Origin: Campylobacter sp.
Lineage (GTDB): Bacteria > Campylobacterota > Campylobacteria > Campylobacterales > Campylobacteraceae
Length of the DNA stretch: 60,497 bases
Direction: 5' to 3'
Assembly (NCBI GenBank): GCA_022775765.1
Contig: JALFKC010000014.1
Span: forward strand, 1 to 60,497
Position numbers and translations under genes: made by a program. How positions within the stretch are numbered: position 1 is the first letter of the stretch; each line of letters begins with the position of its first letter. Of this stretch, positions 26,991-39,293 are shown piece by piece. The notes beneath the pieces are model-generated. The model searched no databases, was not told the DNA's origin, and saw nothing but the letters and a program-made list of their open reading frames with translations.

Positions 26991-27251
26991 ATGGCACACA
27001 AAAAAGGTCAAGGTTCAACCCAAAATAATCGCGATTCCATCGGACGCCGCTTAGGTGTTAAAAAATTTGGCGGGGAATTTGTAAGAGCGGGCAATATCAT
27101 TATCCGCCAAAGAGGCACTGCTACTCACGCAGGTAAAAATGTAGGACTTGGCAAAGACCATACTATATTTGCTCTAACAGATGGTTTTGTAAAATTTGAA
27201 AGATTTGACAAAACTCGCAAAAAAGTCTCAGTTTATCCTACAAAAGACTAA
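26991..27251 (+). CDS. rpmA: 50S ribosomal protein L27
   Basis: An 86-residue protein starting [16 protein letters not shown], so the N-terminus that reaches the peptidyl-transferase centre needs no processing, unlike in Firmicutes. Signatures [11 protein letters not shown] and IIRQRGT are present. AGGAG precedes the ATG. Confidence 0.98.
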   Translation: MAHKKGQGSTQNNRDSIGRRLGVKKFGGEFVRAGNIIIRQRGTATHAGKNVGLGKDHTIFALTDGFVKFERFDKTRKKVSVYPTKD

Positions 27252-27257
27252 ACTCAT

Positions 27258-27279
27258 ATCTCGCCACTTTTGGCGAGAT
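27258..27279 (+). terminator. Terminator after rpmA
   Basis: ATCTCGCCA and TGGCGAGAT form a perfect 9-bp stem with a CTTT loop directly after the rpmA stop. There is no long T-run after it, so it may only partly stop transcription. A new -10 box follows for obgE. Confidence 0.75.
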
Positions 27280-27308
27280 CTCTAACAGTAAATTCAACTA
27301 TTTTATTA

Positions 27309-27314
27309 TATAAT
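27309..27314 (+). promoter_or_regulatory. -10 box of obgE
   Basis: TATAAT 30 bases before the obgE TTG start and just downstream of the rpmA terminator, so obgE and following genes have their own promoter. Confidence 0.55.
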
Positions 27315-27343
27315 CTAACCTAAAATTCAAATAAGGAAAACTA

Positions 27344-28393
27344 TTGTTTGTAGATAGTGTTAAATTTCAAATAAGTTCAGGCAAAGGTGGTGCAGGTTGC
27401 ACGAGTTTTCGCAGAGAAAAGCATGTGCTCTTAGGTGGCCCTGATGGTGGCGATGGCGGAAATGGTGGTGATGTGTATTTTAAAGTAGACAATAACACAA
27501 ACACTCTTGTTTTTTACAAAGGCAAAACCAAACTAGTCGCACAAAATGGCTTTCCGGGCGAAGGCAGGAAAAAAAGTGGCAAAAAAGGAAGCGATCTTTA
27601 TCTTGTGGTTCCACCAGGGACTGCGGTTTATGATGATGAGAGTGGGGAGCTACTTTTTGATATGATGAATGATGGCGAGATTAAGCTATTTTTAAAAGGT
27701 GGCAAAGGAGGTCTTGGCAACACTCACTTTAAAAACTCAGTCAATCAACGCCCTGAATACTCTCAACCAGGGTTAGCGGGCGAGAGCTTGACAGTCAGGC
27801 TTGAATTAAAACTCATCGCAGATGTGGGGCTTGTGGGCTTTCCAAATGTTGGCAAATCCACTCTTATCTCAACTATTTCAAACGCTAAGCCACAAATCGC
27901 AAATTATGAATTTACCACTCTAACCCCCAAACTTGGACGAGTTGAGATAGATGAGTATAGTGGCTTTGTGATGGCTGATATACCAGGAATTATCGAAGGT
28001 GCAAGCGATGGCAAGGGGCTTGGGCTTGACTTTTTGCAACACATTGAACGCACAGAGATTTTACTTTTTATGGTTGATTTGGCAAATTATAGAGATATCG
28101 CAACTCAGTTTAAAGCTCTTCAAAAGGAGATTTTAAAGTTTTCTAGCAAAATGAAGGATAAAGTCTACGCCATTGCTCTAACCAAAATGGACGCGATTGG
28201 CGAATATGCAGAGACAAAAGCCACTGAGTTTGCTAGAGAGTTTGACTTTGAAAAAAGGCAAAACTTTGATGAGCTTGACCCCACAAAATCGGCATTTATC
28301 ATCCCTATATCGGCAGTTACTAATCAAAATATAAGCGAACTTAAATTTTTGCTCTCAGAGCTAGTTAAGGTTATCAAAAAGGATGAAGCGTGA
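27344..28393 (+). CDS. obgE: GTPase ObgE/CgtA
   Basis: An essential ribosome-associated GTPase for 50S assembly and stress signalling. The 349-residue protein has the Gly-rich Obg fold ([26 protein letters not shown]) and then the G domain: GFPNVGKST (G1), TTLTPKLG (G2), ADIPG (G3), TKMDA (G4). The C-terminal OCT domain is absent, as in related species. Starts with TTG behind AAGGAAAA. It overlaps proB by four bases. Confidence 0.96.
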   Translation: MFVDSVKFQISSGKGGAGCTSFRREKHVLLGGPDGGDGGNGGDVYFKVDNNTNTLVFYKGKTKLVAQNGFPGEGRKKSGKKGSDLYLVVPPGTAVYDDESGELLFDMMNDGEIKLFLKGGKGGLGNTHFKNSVNQRPEYSQPGLAGESLTVRLELKLIADVGLVGFPNVGKSTLISTISNAKPQIANYEFTTLTPKLGRVEIDEYSGFVMADIPGIIEGASDGKGLGLDFLQHIERTEILLFMVDLANYRDIATQFKALQKEILKFSSKMKDKVYAIALTKMDAIGEYAETKATEFAREFDFEKRQNFDELDPTKSAFIIPISAVTNQNISELKFLLSELVKVIKKDEA

Positions 28394-29157
28394 AGCGAAT
28401 TGTTATAAAAGTTGGCTCTCATATTTTAAATGACGAACACGATGTAAATTTACAAAGAACCACCGCACTTTGCGAGTTTTTGTGCGAATTAATGGGGCGA
28501 TATGAGGTGATTTTGGTTAGTTCTGGTGCGATTAGTATCGGTAAGACTAAATTTGACATTCCCAAAAACACGGTGACTAATCGCCAAATTTTAGCAGCAA
28601 TCGGCCAGCCATATTTGATGGAAATTTACGATCATTTACTTAGTAAAGGCGGTGTTAGATGTGCTCAAATTTTGCTAGCGGGCAATGATTTTGACTCACG
28701 CAAAAAAACTCTCTATGCCAAAAATTTAGTCGATGGTCTAATAAAAAATAAAATTTTGCCAATAATCAATGAAAATGACGCTACGGCTATTTCTGAGATA
28801 GTTTTTGGCGACAATGACCGCTTAGGGGCGAGTGTGGCTGTGTATTTTGATGCAGATATGCTAGTATTACTAAGTGATATCGATGGGTACTATGACAAAA
28901 ATCCTAGTGAGTTTAAAGACGCTAAGATTAAAAGTGAAGTTTTTGAAATTGCAAAGGATGAGTTAAATATCAAACCTTTAGCAGGTAGTGAGTTTGGCAC
29001 AGGCGGAATAATTACCAAGCTAAAAGCGGCAAATTTTATGCTTGAAAATGGCAAGGATATGTTTTTGGCAAGCGGATTTGATCTTAGAGTAGTTAGGGCG
29101 TTTTTGCTTGACGATAATCAGATCGGTGGGACAATTTTTAGAGCAAAAAGGGGTTAG
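28390..29157 (+). CDS. proB: Glutamate 5-kinase
   Basis: First step of proline synthesis. The 255-residue protein starts with GTG and has the kinase motifs [36 protein letters not shown] and [13 protein letters not shown]. It consists of the amino-acid-kinase domain only and lacks the C-terminal PUA domain found in E. coli ProB. proA is not in the window. Confidence 0.95.
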   Translation: MKRIVIKVGSHILNDEHDVNLQRTTALCEFLCELMGRYEVILVSSGAISIGKTKFDIPKNTVTNRQILAAIGQPYLMEIYDHLLSKGGVRCAQILLAGNDFDSRKKTLYAKNLVDGLIKNKILPIINENDATAISEIVFGDNDRLGASVAVYFDADMLVLLSDIDGYYDKNPSEFKDAKIKSEVFEIAKDELNIKPLAGSEFGTGGIITKLKAANFMLENGKDMFLASGFDLRVVRAFLLDDNQIGGTIFRAKRG

Positions 29158-29159
29158 AC

Positions 29160-30077
29160 TTGAATATTATTTTTATGGGAACGCCTAAGTATGCAGTTGA
29201 CATCTTAAGTGAAATTTTAGCTAATGGTATAAAAGTAAGTGCAGTTTTTACTCAGCCTGATAAAAAAGTCGGCAGAAAGCAGATTTTAACCCCTTGTGAA
29301 GTTAAAAAATTTGCAATTCAAAAAAGGCTAGAGGTTTTGCAACCTATTACTTTAAAAGATAAGCAAATTTACTCTTTTATCAAGGGATTAAAGCCCGATT
29401 TTATCGTAGTTGGAGCCTATGGGCAAATTTTGCCAAAAGAGATTTTGGATATTACACCTTGTATTAATCTTCACGCCTCTATTTTGCCTGAATTTCGCGG
29501 GGCTAGCCCAATTCAAAGTGCGATTTTAAGAGACGATAAATTTGGTGGAGTAACCGCTATGAAAATGGGCGTAGGGCTAGATGATGGCGATATGCTAGGC
29601 TTTAGTTTTGATAGTATCGATGGATTAAACTCTAACGAGGTGTTTGATAAATTTGGCAAAATGGCAGCCAAATTAGCACTCAAAACTCTCAAAAATTACA
29701 GCTTAATTTCACCAATTTCTCAAACTCACGCACTTTCATCAAAGTGCCAAAAAATCAAAAAACAAGATGGACTGATAAGTTTAAATGAAAATATTGATGA
29801 GATTTTGGCTAAATTTAGAGCATTTTATCCGTGGCCTGGAGTGTTTTTGCAAAGCAGGCTTAAGCTTTTGGAGATTAAAAAATTTAAATCAAATAGTGGC
29901 GATTTAAACAGCACAAAAATTGGTGAAATTTCTCAAATACTCAAAAATAGCTTTGTTATCAAAGTTTTAGATGGTGAAATTGAGATAATTAGCATCCAAG
30001 AACCGGGCAAAAAAGCACTCAAAGGAAGTGATTTTATAAACGGTAAAAGACTAAAAATAGGGGATAAAATTGCCTAA
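29160..30077 (+). CDS. fmt: Methionyl-tRNA formyltransferase
   Basis: Formylates initiator Met-tRNA. The 305-residue protein starts with TTG (MNIIFMGTPKYAV) and carries the catalytic region INLHASILPEFRGASPIQ and the 10-formyl-THF site segment. The C-terminal OB-like domain follows. The next small gene overlaps its end by eight bases. Confidence 0.96.
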   Translation: MNIIFMGTPKYAVDILSEILANGIKVSAVFTQPDKKVGRKQILTPCEVKKFAIQKRLEVLQPITLKDKQIYSFIKGLKPDFIVVGAYGQILPKEILDITPCINLHASILPEFRGASPIQSAILRDDKFGGVTAMKMGVGLDDGDMLGFSFDSIDGLNSNEVFDKFGKMAAKLALKTLKNYSLISPISQTHALSSKCQKIKKQDGLISLNENIDEILAKFRAFYPWPGVFLQSRLKLLEIKKFKSNSGDLNSTKIGEISQILKNSFVIKVLDGEIEIISIQEPGKKALKGSDFINGKRLKIGDKIA

Positions 30078-30282
30078 GTTAATAGTAGTTATTTTGATAG
30101 TTATAGGTTTTGTCATCGCTTACTCAAAGCTCAAAGATAAAAGCGAAGAAAAAATAGAACTTGAAAACAATATAAGCAAAGAACGCCTTGAAGATCTATG
30201 TTTAAATATGGGTCACAAGGGAGCTTGCAGCAAATTAGGTCTTGATTTTATCAAATCTCACAAGGGCAAAAATGCAAATTGA
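30070..30282 (+). CDS. Small membrane-anchored protein between fmt and birA
   Basis: A 70-residue product starting with TTG inside the end of fmt. It has a single N-terminal helix (about 4-18), then a charged linker (DKSEEKIELENNISKE) and a short domain with two cysteines, LCLNMGHKGACSKLGL. The overlaps with fmt and birA suggest translational coupling. I do not recall it in the same place in C. jejuni. Function unknown. Confidence 0.55.
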   Translation: MPKLIVVILIVIGFVIAYSKLKDKSEEKIELENNISKERLEDLCLNMGHKGACSKLGLDFIKSHKGKNAN

Positions 30283-30904
30283 TTTTGTAGAGATTTGCAC
30301 TTCAACCCAAAGCTTAGTTATAAACGCTCTAAAAAATGGCAAAACCCCGCCATTTGGCGTTTTTGCTAGACTTCAAACTGCTGGAGTTGGAAGTAGGGGC
30401 AATGAGTGGCAAGGCGGGGATGGAAATCTATATTTTTCATTTTGCGTAGCCAAAAGCTTACTTCCAAAAGATCTATCTATTAGTTCATCAAGTATATATT
30501 TTGCAATGATTATGAAAGAAATTTTATTAGAATATGGTTCAAAAGTTTGGCTTAAATGGCCTAATGATTTTTATATAGATGACAAAAAAATAGGTGGGGT
30601 AATAACTAATAAAATAGGCTCAAATTTAGTTTGTGGTATGGGTATAAATTTAGTCTCAAGCCCACAATTTGCCGATATTTTGGATATAGATATTACCCCA
30701 AAAAAACTGGTTGATGAGTATGTTAAAAGATTGAAAAATAATATCTCGTGGAAGCAAATTTTTAGCAAGTTTATGATAGACTTTGAAAAATCAAAAAAGT
30801 TCTATTCGCACATAGGAGATGAGATGATAAATTTAGATGATGCGAGATTATGTGAAGATGGAGCGATTTTAATTAACAAAAAGAAGGTATATAGTTTAAG
30901 ATGA
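30272..30904 (+). CDS. birA: Biotin-protein ligase
   Basis: Attaches biotin to the biotin carboxyl carrier of acetyl-CoA carboxylase (accD is at 47413). The 210-residue protein is the catalytic domain alone, without the N-terminal repressor helix-turn-helix. Motifs are STQSLVINAL, AGVGSRGNEWQG (the GRG-R loop as GSRGNEW), WLKWPND and KIGGVITNK. The ATG at 30272 follows AAGGGC; the open frame extends upstream but into the previous gene. It overlaps parA by four bases. Confidence 0.93.
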   Translation: MQIDFVEICTSTQSLVINALKNGKTPPFGVFARLQTAGVGSRGNEWQGGDGNLYFSFCVAKSLLPKDLSISSSSIYFAMIMKEILLEYGSKVWLKWPNDFYIDDKKIGGVITNKIGSNLVCGMGINLVSSPQFADILDIDITPKKLVDEYVKRLKNNISWKQIFSKFMIDFEKSKKFYSHIGDEMINLDDARLCEDGAILINKKKVYSLR

Positions 30905-31683
30905 GTGAGAAGATAACTATCGCAAATCAAAAAGGCGGGGTTGGCAAAACTACGACAGCTATAAATTTAGCAGCCTCTTTGTCTATGCACGGCAAAAAAG
31001 TTTTGTTAATAGATGTTGATCCCCAAGCAAATGCGACGACTGGACTAGGCTTTAGTAGAAGCGACTACGAATACAATATCTATCATGTTTTTATAGGTAG
31101 AAATAAACTATCAGAAGTGATTTTAAAAACTGAAATTCCAACTCTGTTTTTAGCCCCATCAAATATCGCTCTTGTAGGTGTTGAACAAGAGTTTTCTAAT
31201 CAAGATAGGGATTTTAGACTTGTGCTTAAGGCCAAAATTCAAGAAGTTGATTCAAAATTTGACTATATAATCATAGATTCGCCGCCAACTCTAGGCAATA
31301 TCACAGTCAATGCTCTTTGTGCAAGCGACAGCGTAATCGTGCCAATTCAGTGTGAGTTTTTTGCTCTAGAGGGGATGGCTCTTATTTTAAATACCATCAA
31401 AGTTATCAAGCAAACTACCAATCCAAAACTCACTATTAGAGGGTTTTTGCCTACGATGTATAGTGCACAAAATAATCTTTCAAAAGAGATGGTTGCAGAG
31501 CTTAAAGAGCACTTTGACAAAAAGCTTTTTAAATCTAGCGAAGCAGAGCACGGATTTGTGGTAATTCCTAGAAATGTCAAGCTTGCAGAATCACCAAGCT
31601 ATGGCAAGCCTATAATACTTTATGACGCAAAATCAGCAGGAAGTCAAGCTTATCAATGTTTGGCAAATTCTATTTTGGAGTGA
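30901..31683 (+). CDS. parA: Chromosome partition ATPase ParA (Soj)
   Basis: A 260-residue Walker-type ATPase with the deviant Walker A QKGGVGKTTT, VDVDPQANATTG, and IIIDSPPTLG. It moves origin-bound ParB complexes apart. The ATG overlaps the birA stop; parB follows after three bases. As in C. jejuni, parAB directly precede the ATP-synthase genes. Confidence 0.96.
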   Translation: MSEKITIANQKGGVGKTTTAINLAASLSMHGKKVLLIDVDPQANATTGLGFSRSDYEYNIYHVFIGRNKLSEVILKTEIPTLFLAPSNIALVGVEQEFSNQDRDFRLVLKAKIQEVDSKFDYIIIDSPPTLGNITVNALCASDSVIVPIQCEFFALEGMALILNTIKVIKQTTNPKLTIRGFLPTMYSAQNNLSKEMVAELKEHFDKKLFKSSEAEHGFVVIPRNVKLAESPSYGKPIILYDAKSAGSQAYQCLANSILE

Positions 31684-31686
31684 TAT

Positions 31687-32568
31687 ATGGCAAAGACTAA
31701 AAAAAGTGCGTTAGGTAGAGGATTAGAGAGTATTTTGGGCGATGTGGAGGTTGCATATACAAAGGAGCTTGAAAGTGGAAAAGATAGTATGGTTCTTGAA
31801 ATCGAAGTTGATAAAATTTCCCCAAATCCATATCAGCCACGCTATAAATTTGATGAAGTTGCATTAAACGAGCTTAGTGCCTCTATCAAAAAACACGGCC
31901 TTATTCAGCCAATTATTGTAATCAAAAAAGATGATGGATATCAGTTAATTGCAGGAGAGAGACGTTTAAGAGCGACTAAGCTTTTGGGCGAAAACAAGAT
32001 AAAAGCTATCATAGCTGATATGCAATCTCAAAATTTAAGAGAGCTTGCACTTATTGAAAATATCCAAAGGCAGGATTTAAATCCGCTAGAACTTGCCAAA
32101 TCTTATGAAGAGCTTATAAAAGAGTATAATATCACCCAAGAAGATCTCTCAAATATTATTAAAAAATCTCGTTCTCAAATCACAAATACTTTGAGAATTT
32201 TAACTCTTAGCGATGAGACAAAAGAGGCTCTAAATAGCGAAAAAATCACTCAAGGACACGCCAAAATAATGGTTGGACTTGATAAAGATGATGAAAAAAA
32301 AGTCCTTGATACTATAATAGGTCAAAAACTAACCGTAAGAGACGCTGAAGATTTAATCAAAAAAATTAAAAATGCAAAAATAAAAAATTCAGATAAAACT
32401 CAGGTAAAAAATTCAGTCGATGAGAGTATTAAAAACGAATTACAAACATTAAAAACAACACTACAAAATTTTGGAAAAGTTAAGATTAAGGACAAAAGTA
32501 TAACTATAAAATTTGATAAATTATCTCAAATTGAAAATTTATTAAAAAAAATAGATAAAAACTTCTAA
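31687..32568 (+). CDS. parB: Chromosome partition protein ParB (Spo0J)
   Basis: A 293-residue CTP-dependent DNA clamp that loads at parS. It has the N-terminal ALGRGLESILG, the CTP-binding GERRLRATKLLG, ENIQRQDLNPLE, the helix-turn-helix around TQEDLSNIIKKSRSQITNTL and a C-terminal dimerisation helix. I did not find a clear parS palindrome in the window. Confidence 0.96.
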   Translation: MAKTKKSALGRGLESILGDVEVAYTKELESGKDSMVLEIEVDKISPNPYQPRYKFDEVALNELSASIKKHGLIQPIIVIKKDDGYQLIAGERRLRATKLLGENKIKAIIADMQSQNLRELALIENIQRQDLNPLELAKSYEELIKEYNITQEDLSNIIKKSRSQITNTLRILTLSDETKEALNSEKITQGHAKIMVGLDKDDEKKVLDTIIGQKLTVRDAEDLIKKIKNAKIKNSDKTQVKNSVDESIKNELQTLKTTLQNFGKVKIKDKSITIKFDKLSQIENLLKKIDKNF

Positions 32569-32633
32569 ATTTAATCTAATTTTTTCTTTTGTTAGGGTAG
32601 AATTAGAAGCTTAATTATGAAAAAGGAGAGCGA

Positions 32634-33056
32634 ATGCTAGAAATTCACTTACCGTCGTTTATCGCAACGGTAGTTATTTTTTTAGGGCTTATTGCATATT
32701 TGAATGCTAAGCTTTATAAACCGCTTTTGTCTTTTATGGATGATAGGGAAAACTCAATCCAAAAAGATGAAAAAGAAGCAGAACAAAATCTAGCCAAGAC
32801 CACTCAAGCTCATGATGAAATTGATGAAATTTTAGAAAAAGCGAGAATGGAATCGGCAAAGATTAAAGAGGACGCTTTGACTTCTGTGAGAGAGAAATCA
32901 GCCAAACGAATTGCTGATAAAAAAGAGGAGTTTGAACTAAGTTTTGAAGAGTATCTCAAAAACTTAGAGAAACAAAAAATAGAGTTAAAAAATGAACTAA
33001 AAAGCAAAATACCTGAGATTAAAAGTGTATTTAAAGACTCTCTTGCAAAAATTTAG
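32634..33056 (+). CDS. atpF': ATP synthase subunit b' (F-type)
   Basis: A 140-residue stator subunit: one N-terminal helix (about 5-24), a LYKPLLSFMDDRENSI region, then a long charged coiled coil. Together with the next gene it gives a b/b' heterodimer, as in other epsilonproteobacteria. AAGGAG precedes the ATG. A -10-like TAGAAT lies near 32599, so the atp genes may have their own promoter. Confidence 0.93.
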   Translation: MLEIHLPSFIATVVIFLGLIAYLNAKLYKPLLSFMDDRENSIQKDEKEAEQNLAKTTQAHDEIDEILEKARMESAKIKEDALTSVREKSAKRIADKKEEFELSFEEYLKNLEKQKIELKNELKSKIPEIKSVFKDSLAKI

Positions 33057-33064
33057 GAGAATTT

Positions 33065-33580
33065 ATGAAAAAAATCGCAATTTTTACTATGTTTTTGCTT
33101 CCGGCTTTGGTTTTTGGTGCAAATGATGCCCCAAAAGATTTTGATATAGTTCCTAGAACTGTTAATTTTTTGATATTTTTTGGCATACTTTTTTATCTTC
33201 TTAAAGATTTTGCAAAAAGAGCTTATGCAAATAGGATAAATGGTATAGTCGCAAGGCTTGAAGCTATAGAAAACAAATTAAAAGACTCTAAAGCTAAAAA
33301 AGCTCAATCTGTCAAAGACTTAGAACTTGCTAAAAATAGAGCTGTAAATTTAGTCGAAACTTCTAAAAAAGAGGTTGAAATCCAAAAGAAAAAGCTAGAA
33401 GAGGCTACAGAACTAGAGATACAAACTATTCAAAAATCATTTGAAGAGCAAAAGGCGTTTGAAGCAAGAAAGATGACTAAAAATATTACAAAAGAAGTTA
33501 TTGATGAGGTCTTTAGTGACGGTAGCATTAAGCTTGAACAAAACGAGCTTTTAGATGTGATTGAACAAAAGGTTGGCTAA
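33065..33580 (+). CDS. atpF: ATP synthase subunit b with signal-peptide-like N-terminus
   Basis: A 171-residue stator subunit with two hydrophobic N-terminal stretches: a signal-like one (about 2-18, ending VFGAND) and the usual membrane helix (about 31-47). The rest is a lysine/glutamate-rich coiled coil. Ordinary b subunits have only one helix. Overlaps atpH by one base. Confidence 0.92.
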   Translation: MKKIAIFTMFLLPALVFGANDAPKDFDIVPRTVNFLIFFGILFYLLKDFAKRAYANRINGIVARLEAIENKLKDSKAKKAQSVKDLELAKNRAVNLVETSKKEVEIQKKKLEEATELEIQTIQKSFEEQKAFEARKMTKNITKEVIDEVFSDGSIKLEQNELLDVIEQKVG

Positions 33581-34104
33581 TGAGTATTTCAAAAAAATAT
33601 GTAAAAGGAATTATGAGTGGATTTAACATAAAAGAGATCCCGCTTGTCCTAAAAGAGTTAGAAGAAATTTCTAAGGCCTTTGGCGTTGATAAATTTAACA
33701 AAATCATCTCTTCACCATTAGTCTCTTTAAAACAAAAAGAGGATTTAATTCTTGGAATGTATGAAGGTGATAATCAAAAATTTATAAATTTGCTTAAAAT
33801 TTTGCTTGAAAATGGTAGGATTGATAGCATCCCTGAAATCAAAGATGAGATTAAAAACAATCTAGTTGCTATGAAAAATGAGTATATCGGTCAAGTTTAT
33901 AGCAAAGATGAAATTTCAAAAGATGATTTAGCTAAATTAGAGAGCAATTTTTCTAAAAAATTTAATGCCAAGATAAATTTAGAGTATATCAAAAGCGACC
34001 TCGATGGTATAAAAATTGATATAAAGGATTTGGGCGTGGAAATTAATTTTTCTATGGATAGATTGAAATCAAAATTAACTGAATATATATTACAAGCAAT
34101 TTAA
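33580..34104 (+). CDS. atpH: ATP synthase subunit delta
   Basis: A 174-residue subunit joining F1 to the b/b' stator. The N-terminal helical domain is [18 protein letters not shown] and the C-terminal region contains the typical [18 protein letters not shown]. AtpA follows after ten bases. Confidence 0.94.
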   Translation: MSISKKYVKGIMSGFNIKEIPLVLKELEEISKAFGVDKFNKIISSPLVSLKQKEDLILGMYEGDNQKFINLLKILLENGRIDSIPEIKDEIKNNLVAMKNEYIGQVYSKDEISKDDLAKLESNFSKKFNAKINLEYIKSDLDGIKIDIKDLGVEINFSMDRLKSKLTEYILQAI

Positions 34105-34114
34105 AGGAGAAAGT

Positions 34115-35632
34115 GTGAGTGCTAAAGTAAAAGCAGATGAAATCAGCAATATAATCAAACAACGCATTGAGAGTTTTGAACTTAGTGTTGATATAGAAGA
34201 GACAGGTAAGGTTATCTCTATTGGAGATGGAGTTGCTAGTGTTTATGGCTTAAAAAATGCTATGGCTAATGAGATGCTTGAGTTTGAAAATGGCACACAA
34301 GGTATTGCATTAAATCTAAACGAAGATAGTGTTGGTGTGGTTATTTTGGGTGATGCTTCTGGTATAGTTGAAGGAAGCAGTGTTAAAAGACTAGGTAAGC
34401 TTCTTAGAGTTCCAGTTGGAGATGGTCTTATAGGTAGAGTGGTTAATGCTCTAGGTGAGCCAATTGATGCAAAAGGTGCGATAGAATACACAGAGACTAG
34501 ATTTGTTGAAGAGAAAGCTAAAGGTATTATGGCTAGAAAATCAGTCCATGAGCCACTTCAAACAGGATTAAAGGCAATTGACGCTTTGGTTCCAATCGGT
34601 AGAGGTCAAAGAGAGCTAATTATTGGTGATAGACAAACTGGTAAAACCACTGTTGCAATCGATACTATAATCAATCAAAAAGGTCAAGATGTAATTTGTA
34701 TCTATGTTGCTATTGGTCAAAAGCAATCAAATGTCGCTCAAACTGTCAAAAAACTTGAAGAGTATGGAGCGATGGATTATACTATCGTTGTTTCAGCTGG
34801 TGCTAGTGAATCTGCAGCCCTTCAATATCTTGCACCATATTCAGGTTGCACGATGGGTGAGTATTTTAGAGATAACTCTCGCCACGCATTAATTATCTAT
34901 GATGACCTTTCAAAACACGCGGTAGCTTACCGTGAGATGTCGCTAATTCTTCGTCGCCCACCAGGAAGAGAGGCGTATCCTGGTGATGTTTTTTATCTTC
35001 ACTCAAGGCTTCTTGAGAGAGCTAGTAAGCTAAACGATGAACTAGGTGCTGGTAGCTTAACTGCACTTCCTATTATAGAGACTCAAGCAGGAGATGTCTC
35101 AGCATATATTCCTACAAATGTTATTTCTATTACGGATGGTCAAATTTTCCTAGAAACAGGTCTTTTTAACTCAGGTATCCGCCCTGCGATAAATGTGGGC
35201 TTATCAGTTTCAAGAGTTGGTGGTTCAGCTCAGATAAAAGCTATCAAAAAAGTTTCAGGAACTCTAAGACTTGATCTAGCTCAATACAGAGAGCTTCAAG
35301 CGTTTTCACAATTTGCAAGTGACCTTGATGAGGGAACTAGAAAGCAACTAGAACGCGGTCAAAAAATGGTAGAGGTGTTAAAACAGCCGCCATATTCACC
35401 ACTTCCAGTTGAGAATCAAGTCGTGATAATATATGCTGGAACAAAAGGATTTTTGGACGATTTGCCAGCTAGTGCAGTTGGTAAATTTGAAAGTGAACTT
35501 TATCCTTATATAGAAGCTAGATATCCTGAAATTTTTGAAGAGATTAGAACCAAAAAGACTATAGAAAAAGATCTTGATGAAAATCTTGCGAATGTATTAA
35601 ATGAATTTAAAGCGACTTTTTCAGCTGAATAA
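34115..35632 (+). CDS. atpA: ATP synthase subunit alpha
   Basis: A 505-residue non-catalytic F1 subunit with P-loop GDRQTGKT, the arginine-finger region, and [17 protein letters not shown]. It starts with GTG behind AAAGGAG. All features of the family are intact. Confidence 0.98.
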   Translation: MSAKVKADEISNIIKQRIESFELSVDIEETGKVISIGDGVASVYGLKNAMANEMLEFENGTQGIALNLNEDSVGVVILGDASGIVEGSSVKRLGKLLRVPVGDGLIGRVVNALGEPIDAKGAIEYTETRFVEEKAKGIMARKSVHEPLQTGLKAIDALVPIGRGQRELIIGDRQTGKTTVAIDTIINQKGQDVICIYVAIGQKQSNVAQTVKKLEEYGAMDYTIVVSAGASESAALQYLAPYSGCTMGEYFRDNSRHALIIYDDLSKHAVAYREMSLILRRPPGREAYPGDVFYLHSRLLERASKLNDELGAGSLTALPIIETQAGDVSAYIPTNVISITDGQIFLETGLFNSGIRPAINVGLSVSRVGGSAQIKAIKKVSGTLRLDLAQYRELQAFSQFASDLDEGTRKQLERGQKMVEVLKQPPYSPLPVENQVVIIYAGTKGFLDDLPASAVGKFESELYPYIEARYPEIFEEIRTKKTIEKDLDENLANVLNEFKATFSAE

Positions 35633-35641
35633 GGTTAGAAA

Positions 35642-37950
<2,309 letters not shown>

Positions 37951-37959
37951 GGTGCTATT

Positions 37960-38352
37960 ATGAGTGATAGATTCAAATTAGAGATAGTTACGCCAGAGGG
38001 AATGATTTTTTCTGGCGATGTTAAATCAGCACAGCTTCCAGGAAGTGAGGGTGAGCTTGGAGTTATGCCAGGTCACGCATCGCTTATAACGCTACTAAAT
38101 GCAGGAATTATAGAAGTTGTTGATATAGATGATAAAAAAGAAGTTATCGCAATAAATTGGGGATATCTTAAAGTCCAAGAAGACAATGTCACTGTGCTTG
38201 CTGATGGGGCGGTATATGTTGGTGGCAGTAGCGATGGTAAGATTGCAGAATCTCTTCAAAAAGCAAAAGATTTAATCTCATCTATGAGTAGTGATAGTGC
38301 AACTTATGCTGGAACTATTGCTAGAATGGATGCTTTAGCGAGGTCAAAATAG
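37960..38352 (+). CDS. atpC: ATP synthase subunit epsilon
   Basis: A 130-residue subunit with the N-terminal beta-barrel (LEIVTPEGMIFSGDV, GELGVMPGHASLITLL). The C-terminal helical part is short. Subunits a and c of F0 are not in this cluster. Overlaps tolQ by one base. Confidence 0.96.
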   Translation: MSDRFKLEIVTPEGMIFSGDVKSAQLPGSEGELGVMPGHASLITLLNAGIIEVVDIDDKKEVIAINWGYLKVQEDNVTVLADGAVYVGGSSDGKIAESLQKAKDLISSMSSDSATYAGTIARMDALARSK

Positions 38353-38915
38353 TGGGCGTTATGCTTAATTACTTAGCCAACAGTGGCTTTATTACGATCT
38401 TTGTATTGTTATGGCTGTTGGCTTATTTTATTACTACTTTTACAATTTTGATATCAAGATGTGTTGGCTTATCTGCTTGGAAAAGAAGAGAAAACAAAGC
38501 CTTAGAGGCTTTTTTGATGGGGACAAAACCATCTACTGTAAATTCATCAATCAAAAAATGCATTACCGAACCCCCAACAAGGCAAAGGTTAAATATCTGC
38601 CTAAGTATAGCCAAAAAAGAGGCTACAAGTGGTCTTACTTGGCTTTCAATAATAGCTTCTACTTCGCCTTTTATAGGGCTTTTTGGAACTGTAATAGGCA
38701 TACTTGATACATTTAGCAAACTTGGAGCCACAAATGCTGGAATTGGCGTAATAGCCCCGGCTATAAGCGAGGCTTTAGTTGCAACTGGGGCTGGTATTTT
38801 TGTGGCAATTCCTGCTTATACTTTTCATCTTATTTTAAAACGCAAAGCTTATGAGATTGTCTCTATAATCGAACGCGAAATAGATGTAGTTATGCTAGGC
38901 GAAGAAAATGTTTGA
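38352..38915 (+). CDS. tolQ: TolQ/ExbB-type proton channel subunit
   Basis: A 187-residue inner-membrane protein with three helices (about 13-33, 96-118, 133-158) and the conserved GLFGTVIGILDTF and ISEALVATGAGIFVAIPA. It starts with GTG sharing the last base of atpC; an ATG at 38361 is an alternative. With TolR it uses proton flow to energise TolA. The tol genes follow atpC directly. Confidence 0.93.
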   Translation: MGVMLNYLANSGFITIFVLLWLLAYFITTFTILISRCVGLSAWKRRENKALEAFLMGTKPSTVNSSIKKCITEPPTRQRLNICLSIAKKEATSGLTWLSIIASTSPFIGLFGTVIGILDTFSKLGATNAGIGVIAPAISEALVATGAGIFVAIPAYTFHLILKRKAYEIVSIIEREIDVVMLGEENV

Positions 38916-39285
38916 TGAAAACGAAAAACCAGAACTAAACATTACCCCTTTGGTTGATGTTATGCTAGTATTGCTTGCTATTTTGATGGTGGCAATGCCA
39001 GCAATTATATATAATGAAAACATACTTTTGCCAGATGGGTCTAAGGTAGAGGTTTCTACTAGCCCTGATTTTGTTATCAGTATTGATAGGGATAAAAATA
39101 TCTATATGAATAATCACAAAATGAGTTTTGATGAATTTGCTGATAATTTAGTATTATCTCAGGTTGATAAAGGTAGCGTTGCATACATAAAAGCTGATAA
39201 GAATTTAATGTATGATGATGTTATGTTTGTTATGAAAACTCTTAAAAAACTCGGCTATCTAAAAATTTCACTTCAAACGCTTTAG
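38908..39285 (+). CDS. tolR: TolR/ExbD-type protein
   Basis: A 125-residue protein with one N-terminal helix carrying the proton-relay Asp in LNITPLVDVMLVLLAI, followed by the periplasmic domain ending KLGYLKISLQT. Overlaps tolQ by eight bases. Confidence 0.93.
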   Translation: MFDENEKPELNITPLVDVMLVLLAILMVAMPAIIYNENILLPDGSKVEVSTSPDFVISIDRDKNIYMNNHKMSFDEFADNLVLSQVDKGSVAYIKADKNLMYDDVMFVMKTLKKLGYLKISLQTL

Positions 39286-39293
39286 GGTAAAAA

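Noticed and set aside
31687-32568. parS site near parAB
   Set aside because: No clear 16-bp parS-like palindrome was found in or next to parB; a computed motif search would be needed.
38411-38707. 98-codon ORF inside tolQ
   Set aside because: Second frame of an intact, recognisable gene.
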